Shown: positions 1 through 7,813, counted from the first letter of the stretch. The stretch is DNA of 14,327 nt from an uncultured Prevotellaceae bacterium (GCA_902477365.1 CABSGW010000040.1:1-14327), one strand, 5' to 3'. Numbers and translations: made by a program. Notes: generated from the letters alone by a model not told the origin.

Positions 1-285
1 CCTCTTGCTTCAGATGCCTATCGAAGACATAATCCAGAAGAGCAGCGGATGCTGGAGTTGCATCAGACGGCATCAACGGGTAGTGATTGTGTATTTCATA
101 CCTTGTTGGGATTAGGAGGTATATCGACTCCTTATAGAAATGATTCGTTGTCGTTGACCAGTCAGATGTTTACCGAAAAAGAACGGCATTATGTAAATGA
201 TCATAATAATCCATTGTCTTTACATGAGTGTTTAAGTGAGTTGGATCTTCAGGTGATGAAACAAAAACAGTTGAAAGATGAATAA
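1..285 (+). CDS. Phosphoethanolamine transferase/sulfatase-fold protein, C-terminal fragment
   Basis: The reading frame is open from the first base and ends at TAA 283-285, so only the last 94 residues are visible. The segment SDCVFHTLLGLGGI followed by TPYRNDSLS and a YVNDHNNPLSL motif resembles the C-terminus of Bacteroidetes inner-membrane phosphoethanolamine transferases (EptA-like, alkaline-phosphatase/sulfatase fold), where the equivalent line is of the type 'SHDNLFHTLLGL'. Those enzymes move phosphoethanolamine from phosphatidylethanolamine onto lipid A or another envelope glycan on the periplasmic face. The catalytic threonine and metal ligands lie upstream of the window, so activity cannot be judged. 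The motif usually reads S-H-D; here it is G-S-D, so the usual metal-ligand histidine position appears changed, which may just be family variation. The stop overlaps the next start by 8 bp, suggesting translational coupling. A generic sulfatase is the alternative. Confidence 0.68.
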   Translation, partial: PLASDAYRRHNPEEQRMLELHQTASTGSDCVFHTLLGLGGISTPYRNDSLSLTSQMFTEKERHYVNDHNNPLSLHECLSELDLQVMKQKQLKDE

Positions 286-1255
286 TAAATGTTTACTGAT
301 AGCTGCTTGTATGAGCGTGGGGATTTCTGGAGAAATCATCGCTCAGAATAACGAGACAATCGAGTATATCAAGTTTGGCAATATGGATGCATGGATAACG
401 CGAAATGTAAAGGAAAGCGGTGTCATTGGCGGAAATGTCAAAACATTGTATGAGATAGCTCCCACGGCAACGTGGAACAATAATAATGCATATACCAGTC
501 AGGGTGGTTCTCCCTGGGGTACGTCGAATGTGATGGCTAAAGTTGCAGGTATCACAAAGACCAATACTTCCGTATATAAAGAGGCGCGTCCCGGACATGG
601 ATTCTGTGCCCGATTGGAAACACATATAGAAAAATGTGTAGTGCTGGGGATTGTTAATATAAAGGTGTTGGCAGCCGGATCCATTTATCTGGGAGAGACG
701 TTAGAACCCATAACGGGAACTTCGAATCCGATGAGTAAACTTAATGCCGGCATGCGTTTTACGAAACGTCCGAAAGCACTTTGCTTTGATTATAAAGTAA
801 AACTGGCTGGTACTCCGGACCGTATCAGGCAAACCGGATTCAGTAAGGTGACCACTGTAAAAGGAATTGATATGGCAGATTGTGTTTGTTATCTACAAAA
901 ACGTTGGGAAGATGCCAGCGGAAATCTCTTTGCACGACGAGTAGGAACGATGGTGGTACGATTTGACAAAAGTACGAATGGGTGGGTGGATAATGCCCGT
1001 TTCCCGATTCATTATGGCGATCTTACGAAACAAAATTTCTATCAGCCTTACATGGGACTGGTTAGCGGCGATGATGTGAAATATGCAAAAAACAGTAAAG
1101 GACAGATGGTTCCTGTGAAAGAAGTTGGATGGGCTGACGCGGAGGAGGCTCCTACTCATATGGTGCTGCAGTTTGACTCCAGTCACGGGGGCGCTTATAT
1201 AGGGTCAATCGGTAATACGTTATGGATAGACAATGTTCGTGTGGTATATGAATAA
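278..1255 (+). CDS. Secreted PCMD-domain protein (putative carbohydrate metabolism domain)
   Basis: The protein has 325 residues. An N-terminal signal peptide is visible: Lys4, a hydrophobic stretch at about 5-17 and a likely cleavage near IIAQ (residues 20-23), so it should be exported to the periplasm or cell surface; there is no lipobox cysteine at the cleavage point. From about residue 27 the whole protein resembles the PCMD family (PF13201) of Bacteroidetes: F-G-N-M-D-x-W, then NNNNAYTSQGGSPWGTSNV, then LGETLEPITGTSNPMSKLNAG, then a RPKALCFDYKVK strand, and a C-terminal GNTLWIDNVRVVYE strand. The family adopts a beta-sandwich resembling carbohydrate-binding modules; its ligand is unproven. 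Many relatives carry Ig-like domains before PCMD; this one is the bare domain. The ATG lies inside the last codons of the upstream transferase-like gene (8-bp overlap), so the two are probably cotranslated. The call rests on recalled motif patterns. Confidence 0.75.
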   Translation: MNNKCLLIAACMSVGISGEIIAQNNETIEYIKFGNMDAWITRNVKESGVIGGNVKTLYEIAPTATWNNNNAYTSQGGSPWGTSNVMAKVAGITKTNTSVYKEARPGHGFCARLETHIEKCVVLGIVNIKVLAAGSIYLGETLEPITGTSNPMSKLNAGMRFTKRPKALCFDYKVKLAGTPDRIRQTGFSKVTTVKGIDMADCVCYLQKRWEDASGNLFARRVGTMVVRFDKSTNGWVDNARFPIHYGDLTKQNFYQPYMGLVSGDDVKYAKNSKGQMVPVKEVGWADAEEAPTHMVLQFDSSHGGAYIGSIGNTLWIDNVRVVYE

Positions 1256-1334
1256 TCTTCTTCGTACCTATTGACAATGGAGAATAGTTGTATGAATTGA
1301 TACTTTGAAGGGGCTTTGTATGAGGATTAATTTG

Positions 1335-1342
1335 TAAGTTTG
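1335..1342 (+). promoter_or_regulatory. Bacteroidetes -7 promoter element upstream of nth
   Basis: TAAGTTTG matches the Bacteroidetes -7 consensus TAnnTTTG exactly and sits 23 nt before the nth start. A TTTG at 1315-1318 could be the -33 element, though the 16-nt gap is a little short. This would give nth its own promoter, separate from the PCMD gene that ends at 1255. Confidence 0.5.
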
Positions 1343-1365
1343 TATGGTTTTATTGACACGGCATC

Positions 1366-2055
1366 ATGACTAAAAAACAACTTTACGAATCGGTACTTTC
1401 CTATTTTCAGCGTATTATGCCTCCGGATGATACGGAGTTGACTTATTCAAATCCATTTGAGCTGTTGGTCGCAGTGGTCTTGTCGGCACAATGTACCGAT
1501 AAGCGTATTAATCAGGTGACTCCAAGGCTTTTTCAGGATTATCCAACGGCAGAGGCTATGTCAATGGCTACCCCAGAGACGATTTTCGAGTATATACGAA
1601 GTGTGTCTTATCCCAATAATAAAGCTAAACATTTGGCGGGGTTGGCACGTATGTTGGTTCGTGATTTTGGAGGTGAAGTTCCTGAAAGTATGGAAGATTT
1701 GACCAAACTTCCCGGTGTGGGACGGAAGACAGCAAATGTGATTCAGGCTTTGATTTTTAAAAAAGCAGCAATGGCTGTCGATACACATGTTTTTAGGGTG
1801 AGTCATCGGCTTGGTTTGGTACCGGCTAGCTGTTCTACTCCTTATAGTGTAGAGCAGGAGTTGGTAAAACATATTCCGGAACACCAAGTGGCTTCCGCTC
1901 ATTTTTGGTTGTTGCATCATGGACGTTATATATGTACCGCCCGTTCGCCACATTGTGAACCGTGCGAATTGAAGATGGTATGTAAAGATTATTTAAAAAG
2001 GAATAGAAGTAAAGCTGTAGTGCGTGTGCAAACGAACGAAAAAAACGGAGAATAA
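1366..2055 (+). CDS. nth: Endonuclease III, DNA glycosylase/AP lyase
   Basis: The protein has 229 residues, slightly longer than E. coli Nth (211). Endonuclease III removes oxidised pyrimidines from DNA and cleaves the abasic site by beta-elimination, starting base excision repair. The helix-hairpin-helix is LPGVGRKTANVI (residues 115-126) with the catalytic lysine at Lys121, and the catalytic aspartate is Asp139 in AVDTHVFRV. The C-terminal [4Fe-4S] motif C-x6-C-x2-C-x5-C is complete at Cys190, Cys197, Cys200 and Cys206. The N-terminal LLVAVVLSAQCTDKRIN (33-49) is also typical. A basic tail of about 20 residues follows the cluster. The ATG is the first plausible start, 23 nt after a TAnnTTTG element. 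pgk follows after 91 nt and has its own promoter element. Confidence 0.97.
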   Translation: MTKKQLYESVLSYFQRIMPPDDTELTYSNPFELLVAVVLSAQCTDKRINQVTPRLFQDYPTAEAMSMATPETIFEYIRSVSYPNNKAKHLAGLARMLVRDFGGEVPESMEDLTKLPGVGRKTANVIQALIFKKAAMAVDTHVFRVSHRLGLVPASCSTPYSVEQELVKHIPEHQVASAHFWLLHHGRYICTARSPHCEPCELKMVCKDYLKRNRSKAVVRVQTNEKNGE

Positions 2056-2079
2056 GATGGTTATTCCCTTATATTTTCG

Positions 2080-2087
2080 TATTTTTG
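2080..2087 (+). promoter_or_regulatory. Bacteroidetes -7 promoter element upstream of pgk
   Basis: TATTTTTG fits TAnnTTTG and lies 59 nt before the pgk ATG. The predicted leader is about 50 nt, AT-rich, and lacks a Shine-Dalgarno sequence. No convincing -33 TTTG was found at the usual spacing, so this is a moderate call. Confidence 0.45.
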
Positions 2088-2146
2088 CCTACACCTAGAA
2101 GGAATAAAGATAGATGAAAATTGTTTTTTAATTAAAAGTATAAATT

Positions 2147-3403
2147 ATGACTATTGACACATGCAAATTTGCAGGACAAAAGGCTATTGTTCGCGTAGAC
2201 TTCAATGTACCTTTGGATGAAAACGGTAATATAACAGACGATACCCGTATTCGTGGCGCATTGCCTACCTTGAAAAAGGTATTGGCTGACGGTGGATCTT
2301 TGATCATCATGTCTCACATGGGACGTCCAAAGAAAAATCCGGATGTGAAATTTTCACTGAAACAAATTCAGGGTCGTGTTAGCGAGTTGTTGGGCGTTCC
2401 CGTACAATTTTGCGATGATTGTCAGAAAGCAAAAGCTCAGGCTGATGCCCTGAAGAGCGGTGAAGTGTTGTTGCTGGAGAATCTTCGCTTTTACGAGGAA
2501 GAGACCGGTAAACCACGTGGCGAATTTGCATCGGATGAGGAGAAAGCTGCAGCCAAGAAGGCTTTGAAAGAAAAACAAAAAGAGTTTACCAAAACGTTGG
2601 CATCGTATGCCGATCTTTATATTAATGATGCCTTTGGTACAGCTCACCGTAAACATGCTTCAACCGCCATTATCGCTGACTATTTTGATGCAGATCACAA
2701 AATGTTCGGTTACCTGATGGAGAAAGAGGTGAAGGCTGTAGAAAAAGTGATGACAGATATCCAGCGTCCATTTACAGCTATTATGGGAGGCTCTAAGGTT
2801 TCTTCAAAAATAGAGATTATCGAAAACTTACTGAACAAGGTAGATAACTTGATTTTGACTGGTGGTATGACGTATACTTTCATGAAAGCTGCTGGTGGTA
2901 AAATTGGTAATTCTATTTGTGAAAATGATTTCTTGGATTTAGCCAATACAATTGTTCGGAAAGCAAAAGAAAATGGTGTAAACCTTATTTTGGCTTCAGA
3001 TGCTAAGATTGGAGATGATTTTAAGAATGATTGCAATACCGCATTCTGTCCATCAAACGAAATACCAGATGGTTGGGAAGGTATGGACATCGGTCCTGAA
3101 TCAATGAAAACTTTTGCAGAGGCTATCAAGAACAGCAAGACTATTTTGTGGAATGGTCCTGCCGGTGTATTTGAAATGGAGAACTTTATGGCTGGTTCGA
3201 AGGCCGTGGCTGAAGCTATTTGCGAGGCAACGGCTAATGGAGCTTTCTCGCTGATTGGTGGTGGTGACTCTGTTGCATGTATCAACAAATTTGGTATGGC
3301 AGACAAAGTTTCTTATGTATCAACCGGTGGCGGTGCATTGCTTGAAGCTATTGAAGGTAAGGTTCTTCCTGGTATTGCAGCTATTGCAGATGCAGCTAAA
3401 TAA
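2147..3403 (+). CDS. pgk: Phosphoglycerate kinase
   Basis: The protein has 418 residues and is cytosolic. It transfers phosphate between 1,3-bisphosphoglycerate and ADP in glycolysis, reversibly in gluconeogenesis. All landmarks are present in order: VRVDFNVPLD (15-24), the substrate arginine Arg34 in DTRIRGALPT, SHMGRP (56-61, His57 and Arg60), LENLRFY (110-116, Arg114), NDAFGTAHRKHAS (160-172, Arg168), the catalytic-lysine segment GGSKVSSKIEII (214-225), GGMTYTF (239-245), WNGPAGVFE (335-343), GGGDS (371-375) and STGGGA (392-397). It is about 20 residues longer than the common bacterial form (about 395). The extra length is a lysine/glutamate-rich helix at about 120-150, between the LRFY motif and the hinge-side segment. 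The start is the only sensible ATG; there is no SD sequence. The gene ends in its own terminator. Confidence 0.98.
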   Translation: MTIDTCKFAGQKAIVRVDFNVPLDENGNITDDTRIRGALPTLKKVLADGGSLIIMSHMGRPKKNPDVKFSLKQIQGRVSELLGVPVQFCDDCQKAKAQADALKSGEVLLLENLRFYEEETGKPRGEFASDEEKAAAKKALKEKQKEFTKTLASYADLYINDAFGTAHRKHASTAIIADYFDADHKMFGYLMEKEVKAVEKVMTDIQRPFTAIMGGSKVSSKIEIIENLLNKVDNLILTGGMTYTFMKAAGGKIGNSICENDFLDLANTIVRKAKENGVNLILASDAKIGDDFKNDCNTAFCPSNEIPDGWEGMDIGPESMKTFAEAIKNSKTILWNGPAGVFEMENFMAGSKAVAEAICEATANGAFSLIGGGDSVACINKFGMADKVSYVSTGGGALLEAIEGKVLPGIAAIADAAK

Positions 3404-3418
3404 AAAAATGTAAATAAG

Positions 3419-3460
3419 AAGAAAAGGCGACCGCATACTTTTTCGGTTGCCTTTTCTTTT
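3419..3460 (+). terminator. Rho-independent terminator after pgk
   Basis: An inverted repeat pairs 3419-3433 with 3444-3458 (15 bp, one G-U pair) around a 10-nt loop, and the descending arm runs into a T-rich tract ending at 3460. It begins 16 nt after the pgk stop. The next gene starts only 20 nt further on, so read-through or a promoter overlapping the hairpin must serve that gene. Confidence 0.88.
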
Positions 3461-3480
3461 CTGTTAAAACAGCGTTTCGT

Positions 3481-4419
3481 ATGAAGTCCTATTTTTTGTG
3501 TTTATTGATAGCTTGTTTTCTGGTTGTGGGATGTAAACGTGAGCCGTTGATTACGCATACAACTTCCGGTAAAGATTCTGCATCATTGGTAATTGCATTA
3601 CAGCCGACTTTAGCTTGTCTTCCGGTTTATTATGGAGAGAAAACAGGTATATTTGATTCTTTGGGACTTCATCTTACGCTCAAACAGTATGCTTCGGCGA
3701 TGGACTGTGATACAGCAGCGGCAAAAGGAGTTGTGTCTGTTGCTTATAGTGATTTGTTTCATGCTGTTTACAATGCTTATCGAGGTATACCGCTACAAGT
3801 TGTTATGGCAGTGGAGGACGAGTGGCAATTGGTCTCAAACAAGGGGTTACGGCTGAAAAAGATAGGACAAATGAAAGAGCGAATGGTGGGAATAGACCGG
3901 CATTCGACTGCTGATTTTTTGAGTGATACACTTTGTGGATTGGCTAAGATAGAGAAAGAAGACTTGTTGCGTATACAAATCAATAATTTGTCATTAAGGA
4001 AAAAGATGATGAATGAGGGGCAGATTGATGCCGCCTTTTTGCCGCAACCTTATGCTAAGATGGCTGTTTTAGCGGAAGAAAATAAAGTTCTATTTACATC
4101 GCATACATTGAAGCTCAAAACGGGTGTTTTTGTAGCATATAAAGCAGATAAGAATCAAATAGGAAATTTCTTGAAAGGTTATGAGTTAGCTGCAAAGTGC
4201 ATCATGAAAAGGGATGATGTTGTTCGTGATATACTGGTAGAACATTATCATGTGATACCGGAATTGGTTGATTCTGTTATGTTACCTAGAGATTCGGTGT
4301 TTACAGTACCTACAACAAAGGAAATAGCTATTGCTGTCAAGTGGTTGAAACAGCGTAATTTATTAACCAATTCATTGAGAATAGATTCTATATGCTCGTC
4401 TATTCGTTATAAAAAATAG
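3481..4419 (+). CDS. ABC-type solute-binding lipoprotein (NitT/TauT/THI5-like)
   Basis: The protein has 312 residues. It opens with a lipoprotein signal: hydrophobic residues 4-16 and lipobox LVVGC with the lipidated Cys18, followed by KRE. The mature part resembles periplasmic binding proteins of the SsuA/TauA/THI5 (NMT1) class: LVIALQPTLACLPVYYGEKTGIFDSLGLHLTLKQY, then a 'VSVAYSDLFHAVY' segment where family members monitor ligand-dependent position, and GQIDAAFLPQPYAKMA, the usual 'D-A-x-x-x-x-P-Y' loop. Such proteins capture small anions or heterocycles (sulfonates, nitrate, pyrimidine precursors) for an ABC importer; the ligand here is unknown. No permease or ATPase gene lies in the window, so it is an orphan locally. 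Only 5 nt separate it from the TPR gene, so they are likely cotranscribed. The start is 20 nt after the pgk terminator. Confidence 0.78.
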   Translation: MKSYFLCLLIACFLVVGCKREPLITHTTSGKDSASLVIALQPTLACLPVYYGEKTGIFDSLGLHLTLKQYASAMDCDTAAAKGVVSVAYSDLFHAVYNAYRGIPLQVVMAVEDEWQLVSNKGLRLKKIGQMKERMVGIDRHSTADFLSDTLCGLAKIEKEDLLRIQINNLSLRKKMMNEGQIDAAFLPQPYAKMAVLAEENKVLFTSHTLKLKTGVFVAYKADKNQIGNFLKGYELAAKCIMKRDDVVRDILVEHYHVIPELVDSVMLPRDSVFTVPTTKEIAIAVKWLKQRNLLTNSLRIDSICSSIRYKK

Positions 4420-4424
4420 TAACC

Positions 4425-6629
4425 ATGGATACAGGGACATTTCGGATACTGCATAAAGATGTTTTGGAAGCTTTGAATGAACATCGCTTAGGAGATGCTA
4501 TCGTGACTTTGCAAAGTCTGATTAAATCTCTTGGTAATTGGCCGTTAATAACGCAGTTGGATAGTTTGTCGGATGCTTATGCTTTTATGCTTCGGTATAT
4601 GGCAGATGGTGTTGAGGATGCCGAACGTATAAAAATGTTCCAATCATTTCTTCGTTCCGCATACGAACTGGCTGATCAATGCCATCGGGAATACAACAGC
4701 CAGCATAGTAGTTTGAACTATTATGCTTTGGTGCGTAATAACGACAGAACCATTGAGTCTATATTGTCGGATTTGGAGGAAAATGCACAGCAACAATTAT
4801 TGATTACCTATAATCCGGAGTCAGAATTATACAAGAAAGAAAAAAAAGCATTATTGGTAAAACGTACAGAACTCCAAATTTTGCTTTTTCACAGTGTATG
4901 GGCTTCGTCTGTATGGAATCAAAATACGTTCGAGGTTGCAACCACATTATTACAATCACCCTTCATTTCTGAGTTCGAAAAAGCTTACTTTGTCAGTGCG
5001 GTTACATTAGCCACTTTGGAATTGTTTGATGCAAGCAAAGTACAGTTCTTGATGCAAGTGTATAGGCAAGAGGAAAATTTACAGGTTCGGCAAAGGGCAT
5101 TGGTTGGTTTTGTTTTTGTTCTGTTGACGCAATATGAACGTTTCAAACAATATCCGGATTTGTTGGCCAGTTTGTCTTTATTGAAAAGTGTCCCTTCGTG
5201 TCGGCGGGATTTGACATCTTTTCAGTTGCAATTGTTGCTGGCATTGGAAACACGGAAGATACAGAAAAAAATGCAGGAAGAGATCATTCCGACCATGTTG
5301 AGGAATCCGCATTTCAAACCGACGAAGTTTGGATTTGAGGAAATTGATGAGATCACTTCCAAAAATGAGATGAATCCGGAGTGGAAGCAAAACGATGCAG
5401 AATTGAAAGAGATAGAACGCAATTTGGGAAAATTGGCCGAATTGCAGGCAGAGGGTGCAGATGTTTATATGGGTACTTTTACGCATCTGAAGCATTATGC
5501 CTTTTTCAGAGAGACGGCCAATTGGTTGTTGCCGTTTACGACGGATCATCCGGGTATAGTTGAATTATTTGATAAGACTCAAAAAGGAGCTTCTCTGTTA
5601 CAGGCTTTCGTACAGTCGGACGCACTCTGTAATTCAGATAAATATTCGTTTTGTTTTATGGCGATGCAAATACCCGAATCTCAGCGTGAACAATTGCAAC
5701 AGATGATGGGGAATATGCAAATGTCTGAAGAAGAGCTGGCCGGTCGTTTAGGGCAGGCTAGTGTATTGAGTGCTGAGGTTGTCAGGAGGCAGTATATACA
5801 GGATATGTATCGTTATTTCAATTTATGTTCCTCAAAAGGTCTGGCAACAGATCCATTCAAGGTGAATCTGCTTTTTGTAGATAATCCGCCTTTAAGGGAA
5901 TTGTTGGCAGATACCGGTTCACTAGAACAAATCGCCAATTTTGCGGTTAAACAATCGGCTTATTCCATGGCGTTACGTGTGTTCAGTGTATTGGAGTCTG
6001 TTCATCAATTAAGCGCAGAAAATTGGCAAAAAGTAGGCTTCAGTTATCAAAAAGAACGGCAATACAGTCAAGCGATAGAGGCTTATGAAAAGGCGAATAT
6101 CATGAAGCCAAACTCGCGATGGGTCTTGACACATTTGGCACAGTGCTATTATTTGCAAGTAAACTATGAGCAAGCACTGTCTTATTACAAGATGGTTGAG
6201 GCGATGGATTCGGAACATATTCAAACACTTTATCATTGTGGGAAATGTCTGGTACAGTTGAAAGCTTACAAAGAGGCATTACATTATTTCCATAAAATAG
6301 AGTTTTTAGATGAGGCGGATCATAAGGCTTCTAAGGCGGTTGCGTGGTGTTTGTTCTTGATTCAAGAAAAAGATCGGGCAGAGCGTTATTACCAACGTAT
6401 ATTGAACGATCGTCCACTTTTAGAAGATTATATGAATGCAGCCCATACGGCATGGGCAAACCATAATATCCCTTTGGCAATAGAACGTTATCGTTACGTG
6501 TTTGGTGCAGATAAAAGTGCAGCAACTATTTACGAAAAAATATCGGAAGATGCTAACGAACTATTATTATATGGTATCGGAAGCGATGAGATCCGGTTGA
6601 TGGCAGATATTTTATCGCGAAATATTTAG
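4425..6629 (+). CDS. Large tetratricopeptide-repeat protein
   Basis: The protein has 734 residues, no signal peptide and no clear membrane segment, so it is probably cytoplasmic. The first 500 or so residues are predicted by eye to be helical and are not assigned to a family; they contain a distinctive block at 345-371 (ADVYMGTFTHLKHYAFFRE...) and a polar Q/E/M-rich stretch near 425-445. Residues about 531-700 hold tandem TPR-like units: W-x-x-V-G-F-S-Y...AIEAYEKANIMKP, then WVLTHLAQCYYLQVNYEQAL, then LYHCGKCLVQLKAYKEALHY, then further degenerate repeats to ERYRYVF. TPRs mediate protein-protein contacts, so a scaffolding role is plausible but unproven. It starts 5 nt after the solute-binding lipoprotein and is almost certainly in its transcript; the cellular compartments differ (outside versus cytoplasm), so a direct complex is not obvious. 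Confidence 0.85.
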   Translation: MDTGTFRILHKDVLEALNEHRLGDAIVTLQSLIKSLGNWPLITQLDSLSDAYAFMLRYMADGVEDAERIKMFQSFLRSAYELADQCHREYNSQHSSLNYYALVRNNDRTIESILSDLEENAQQQLLITYNPESELYKKEKKALLVKRTELQILLFHSVWASSVWNQNTFEVATTLLQSPFISEFEKAYFVSAVTLATLELFDASKVQFLMQVYRQEENLQVRQRALVGFVFVLLTQYERFKQYPDLLASLSLLKSVPSCRRDLTSFQLQLLLALETRKIQKKMQEEIIPTMLRNPHFKPTKFGFEEIDEITSKNEMNPEWKQNDAELKEIERNLGKLAELQAEGADVYMGTFTHLKHYAFFRETANWLLPFTTDHPGIVELFDKTQKGASLLQAFVQSDALCNSDKYSFCFMAMQIPESQREQLQQMMGNMQMSEEELAGRLGQASVLSAEVVRRQYIQDMYRYFNLCSSKGLATDPFKVNLLFVDNPPLRELLADTGSLEQIANFAVKQSAYSMALRVFSVLESVHQLSAENWQKVGFSYQKERQYSQAIEAYEKANIMKPNSRWVLTHLAQCYYLQVNYEQALSYYKMVEAMDSEHIQTLYHCGKCLVQLKAYKEALHYFHKIEFLDEADHKASKAVAWCLFLIQEKDRAERYYQRILNDRPLLEDYMNAAHTAWANHNIPLAIERYRYVFGADKSAATIYEKISEDANELLLYGIGSDEIRLMADILSRNI

Positions 6630-6668
6630 TAAGTGTATATTTAAAAAGGTTGTTTCCAGTAACATATT

Positions 6669-7133
6669 ATGTACGAAGACAGAATAGAAAAAGCAGTTTC
6701 ATTGTTTAGAAGCGGCTTTAATTGCGCACAGTCAGTTGTGGCGGCATATGCCGATTTATATGGGTTTACTGAAGAGCAGGCTTTAAAGATGTCAGCTTCA
6801 TTTGGTGGAGGTATCGGTAGAATGAGGCAGACATGTGGTGCTGCTTGCGGTATGTTTTTATTAGCTGGTTTGGAAACTGGTGCTACGCAAGCGGATGACA
6901 GAGAAGGTAAATCGTATAATTATAAAGTAGTACAGCTGTTGGCAGAACGTTTTAAAGAGCAGAATGGTTCGTTGATATGTGCAGAATTATTAGGTATTGC
7001 TAAAACGCAACCCATTAGTTGTGAGGCCGAAGCCAGAACAAAAACTTATTATGAGAAACGACCTTGTGCGAAGATGGTAGAAGAGGCCGCACGTCTGTTT
7101 GGTGAGTTTTTGGCTGATAGGAAAGAGGTTTAA
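6669..7133 (+). CDS. C_GCAxxG_C_C family putative redox protein
   Basis: The protein has 154 residues, cytoplasmic. It shows the family pattern (PF09719): SGFNCAQSVV with Cys19, FGGGIGRMRQTCGAACG (45-61) with Cys56 and Cys60, SLICAELLG with Cys104, and KRPCAKMVEEAA with Cys133; an extra Cys118 lies between. In this family the conserved cysteines are thought to support redox chemistry or metal/cluster binding, and some relatives use selenocysteine; no in-frame TGA occurs at a cysteine position here. The function is not established. The gene follows the TPR gene after 39 nt and precedes another cysteine-rich protein after 29 nt, on the same strand, which suggests a shared transcript and possibly shared chemistry. 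No promoter element matching TAnnTTTG was found before it. Confidence 0.88.
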   Translation: MYEDRIEKAVSLFRSGFNCAQSVVAAYADLYGFTEEQALKMSASFGGGIGRMRQTCGAACGMFLLAGLETGATQADDREGKSYNYKVVQLLAERFKEQNGSLICAELLGIAKTQPISCEAEARTKTYYEKRPCAKMVEEAARLFGEFLADRKEV

Positions 7134-7162
7134 TTTTTAGTGACAATACAAACTATCAGGAT

Positions 7163-7801
7163 ATGGGGGGCATAAATCCGAAGTTGAGTTGTGTAGATTG
7201 TAATACGCAGAACTGTAAATTTAAAGATCGTGGTTATCCTTCTTTTTGTTTAACCACAAAATTGGAATGTGCTGATCTGGAATGGGCCGAATCACGTTAC
7301 AATGAAGGAAAAAACAAAGAGGTAATGATTGCCAGTTCCGAAGTGGAGTTTGAGGGATATTGCCAGTGGACGCGTGTGCAGGAGATTATGGAGTTTGCAC
7401 GTAAAATAAATGCCAGGAAAATAGGAATTGCTAACTGTATAGGATTGATACGCGAAGCTCGTTGTTTTGCGAAAATTTTACGTGCTAATGGATTTGAAGT
7501 ATATGCTGTTGTCTGTAAAATAGCAGGTAGACCAAAGTCTTCGATGGGAATTAATATCCGTTGCGAAGAAATAGGTGCAGCTATGTGTAACCCTATTTTA
7601 CAAGCACGTTTACTCAATCAGAAAAAGACAGAGCTGAATGTCGTGATAGGGCTTTGCGTGGGGCATGATAGTCTGTTTTATAAATATTCCGATGCCTATG
7701 TCACGACCTTGGTTACAAAAGATCGTGTTACGGGGAATAATCCGGTAGCAGTGTTATATACAGCCGATTCCTATTATAAGAAAAAACTAACCTTGGAGTA
7801 G
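7163..7801 (+). CDS. DUF1847 cysteine-rich protein
   Basis: The protein has 212 residues, cytoplasmic, with 12 cysteines. The N-terminal set C-x2-C-x4-C-x10-C (Cys10, 13, 18, 29) looks like a metal or Fe-S site. The C-terminal signature is characteristic of DUF1847: MCNPILQARLLN (141-152), GLCVGHDSLFYKYSDAYVTTL (163-183) and KDRVTGNNPVAVLY (186-199). A central segment (EFEGYCQWTRVQEIMEFARK, 63-81) and the GIANCIGL strand-loop (88-95) suggest an alpha/beta core. The biochemical role is unknown to me. The start ATG is at 7163; the frame extends no further upstream with a good start, and the N-terminal cysteine set fits. The gene is 29 nt behind the C_GCAxxG_C_C gene and converges on the MBL gene with only 12 nt between their stops; no clear terminator separates them. 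Confidence 0.9.
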   Translation: MGGINPKLSCVDCNTQNCKFKDRGYPSFCLTTKLECADLEWAESRYNEGKNKEVMIASSEVEFEGYCQWTRVQEIMEFARKINARKIGIANCIGLIREARCFAKILRANGFEVYAVVCKIAGRPKSSMGINIRCEEIGAAMCNPILQARLLNQKKTELNVVIGLCVGHDSLFYKYSDAYVTTLVTKDRVTGNNPVAVLYTADSYYKKKLTLE

Positions 7802-7813
7802 CAGACCATTGTC

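Noticed and set aside
1268..1287. Possible hairpin CTATT/AATAG after the PCMD gene as a terminator
   Set aside because: A 5-bp A/T-rich stem without a following T-run is too weak to support.
2710..3306. Minus-strand frame of 198 codons opposite pgk
   Set aside because: It is entirely antisense to conserved pgk motifs and has low-complexity Ser/Ile/Phe composition typical of shadow frames.
3632..3856. 74-codon plus-strand frame inside the solute-binding lipoprotein gene
   Set aside because: Out-of-frame overlap with a gene having a clear lipobox and family motifs; no independent start signal.
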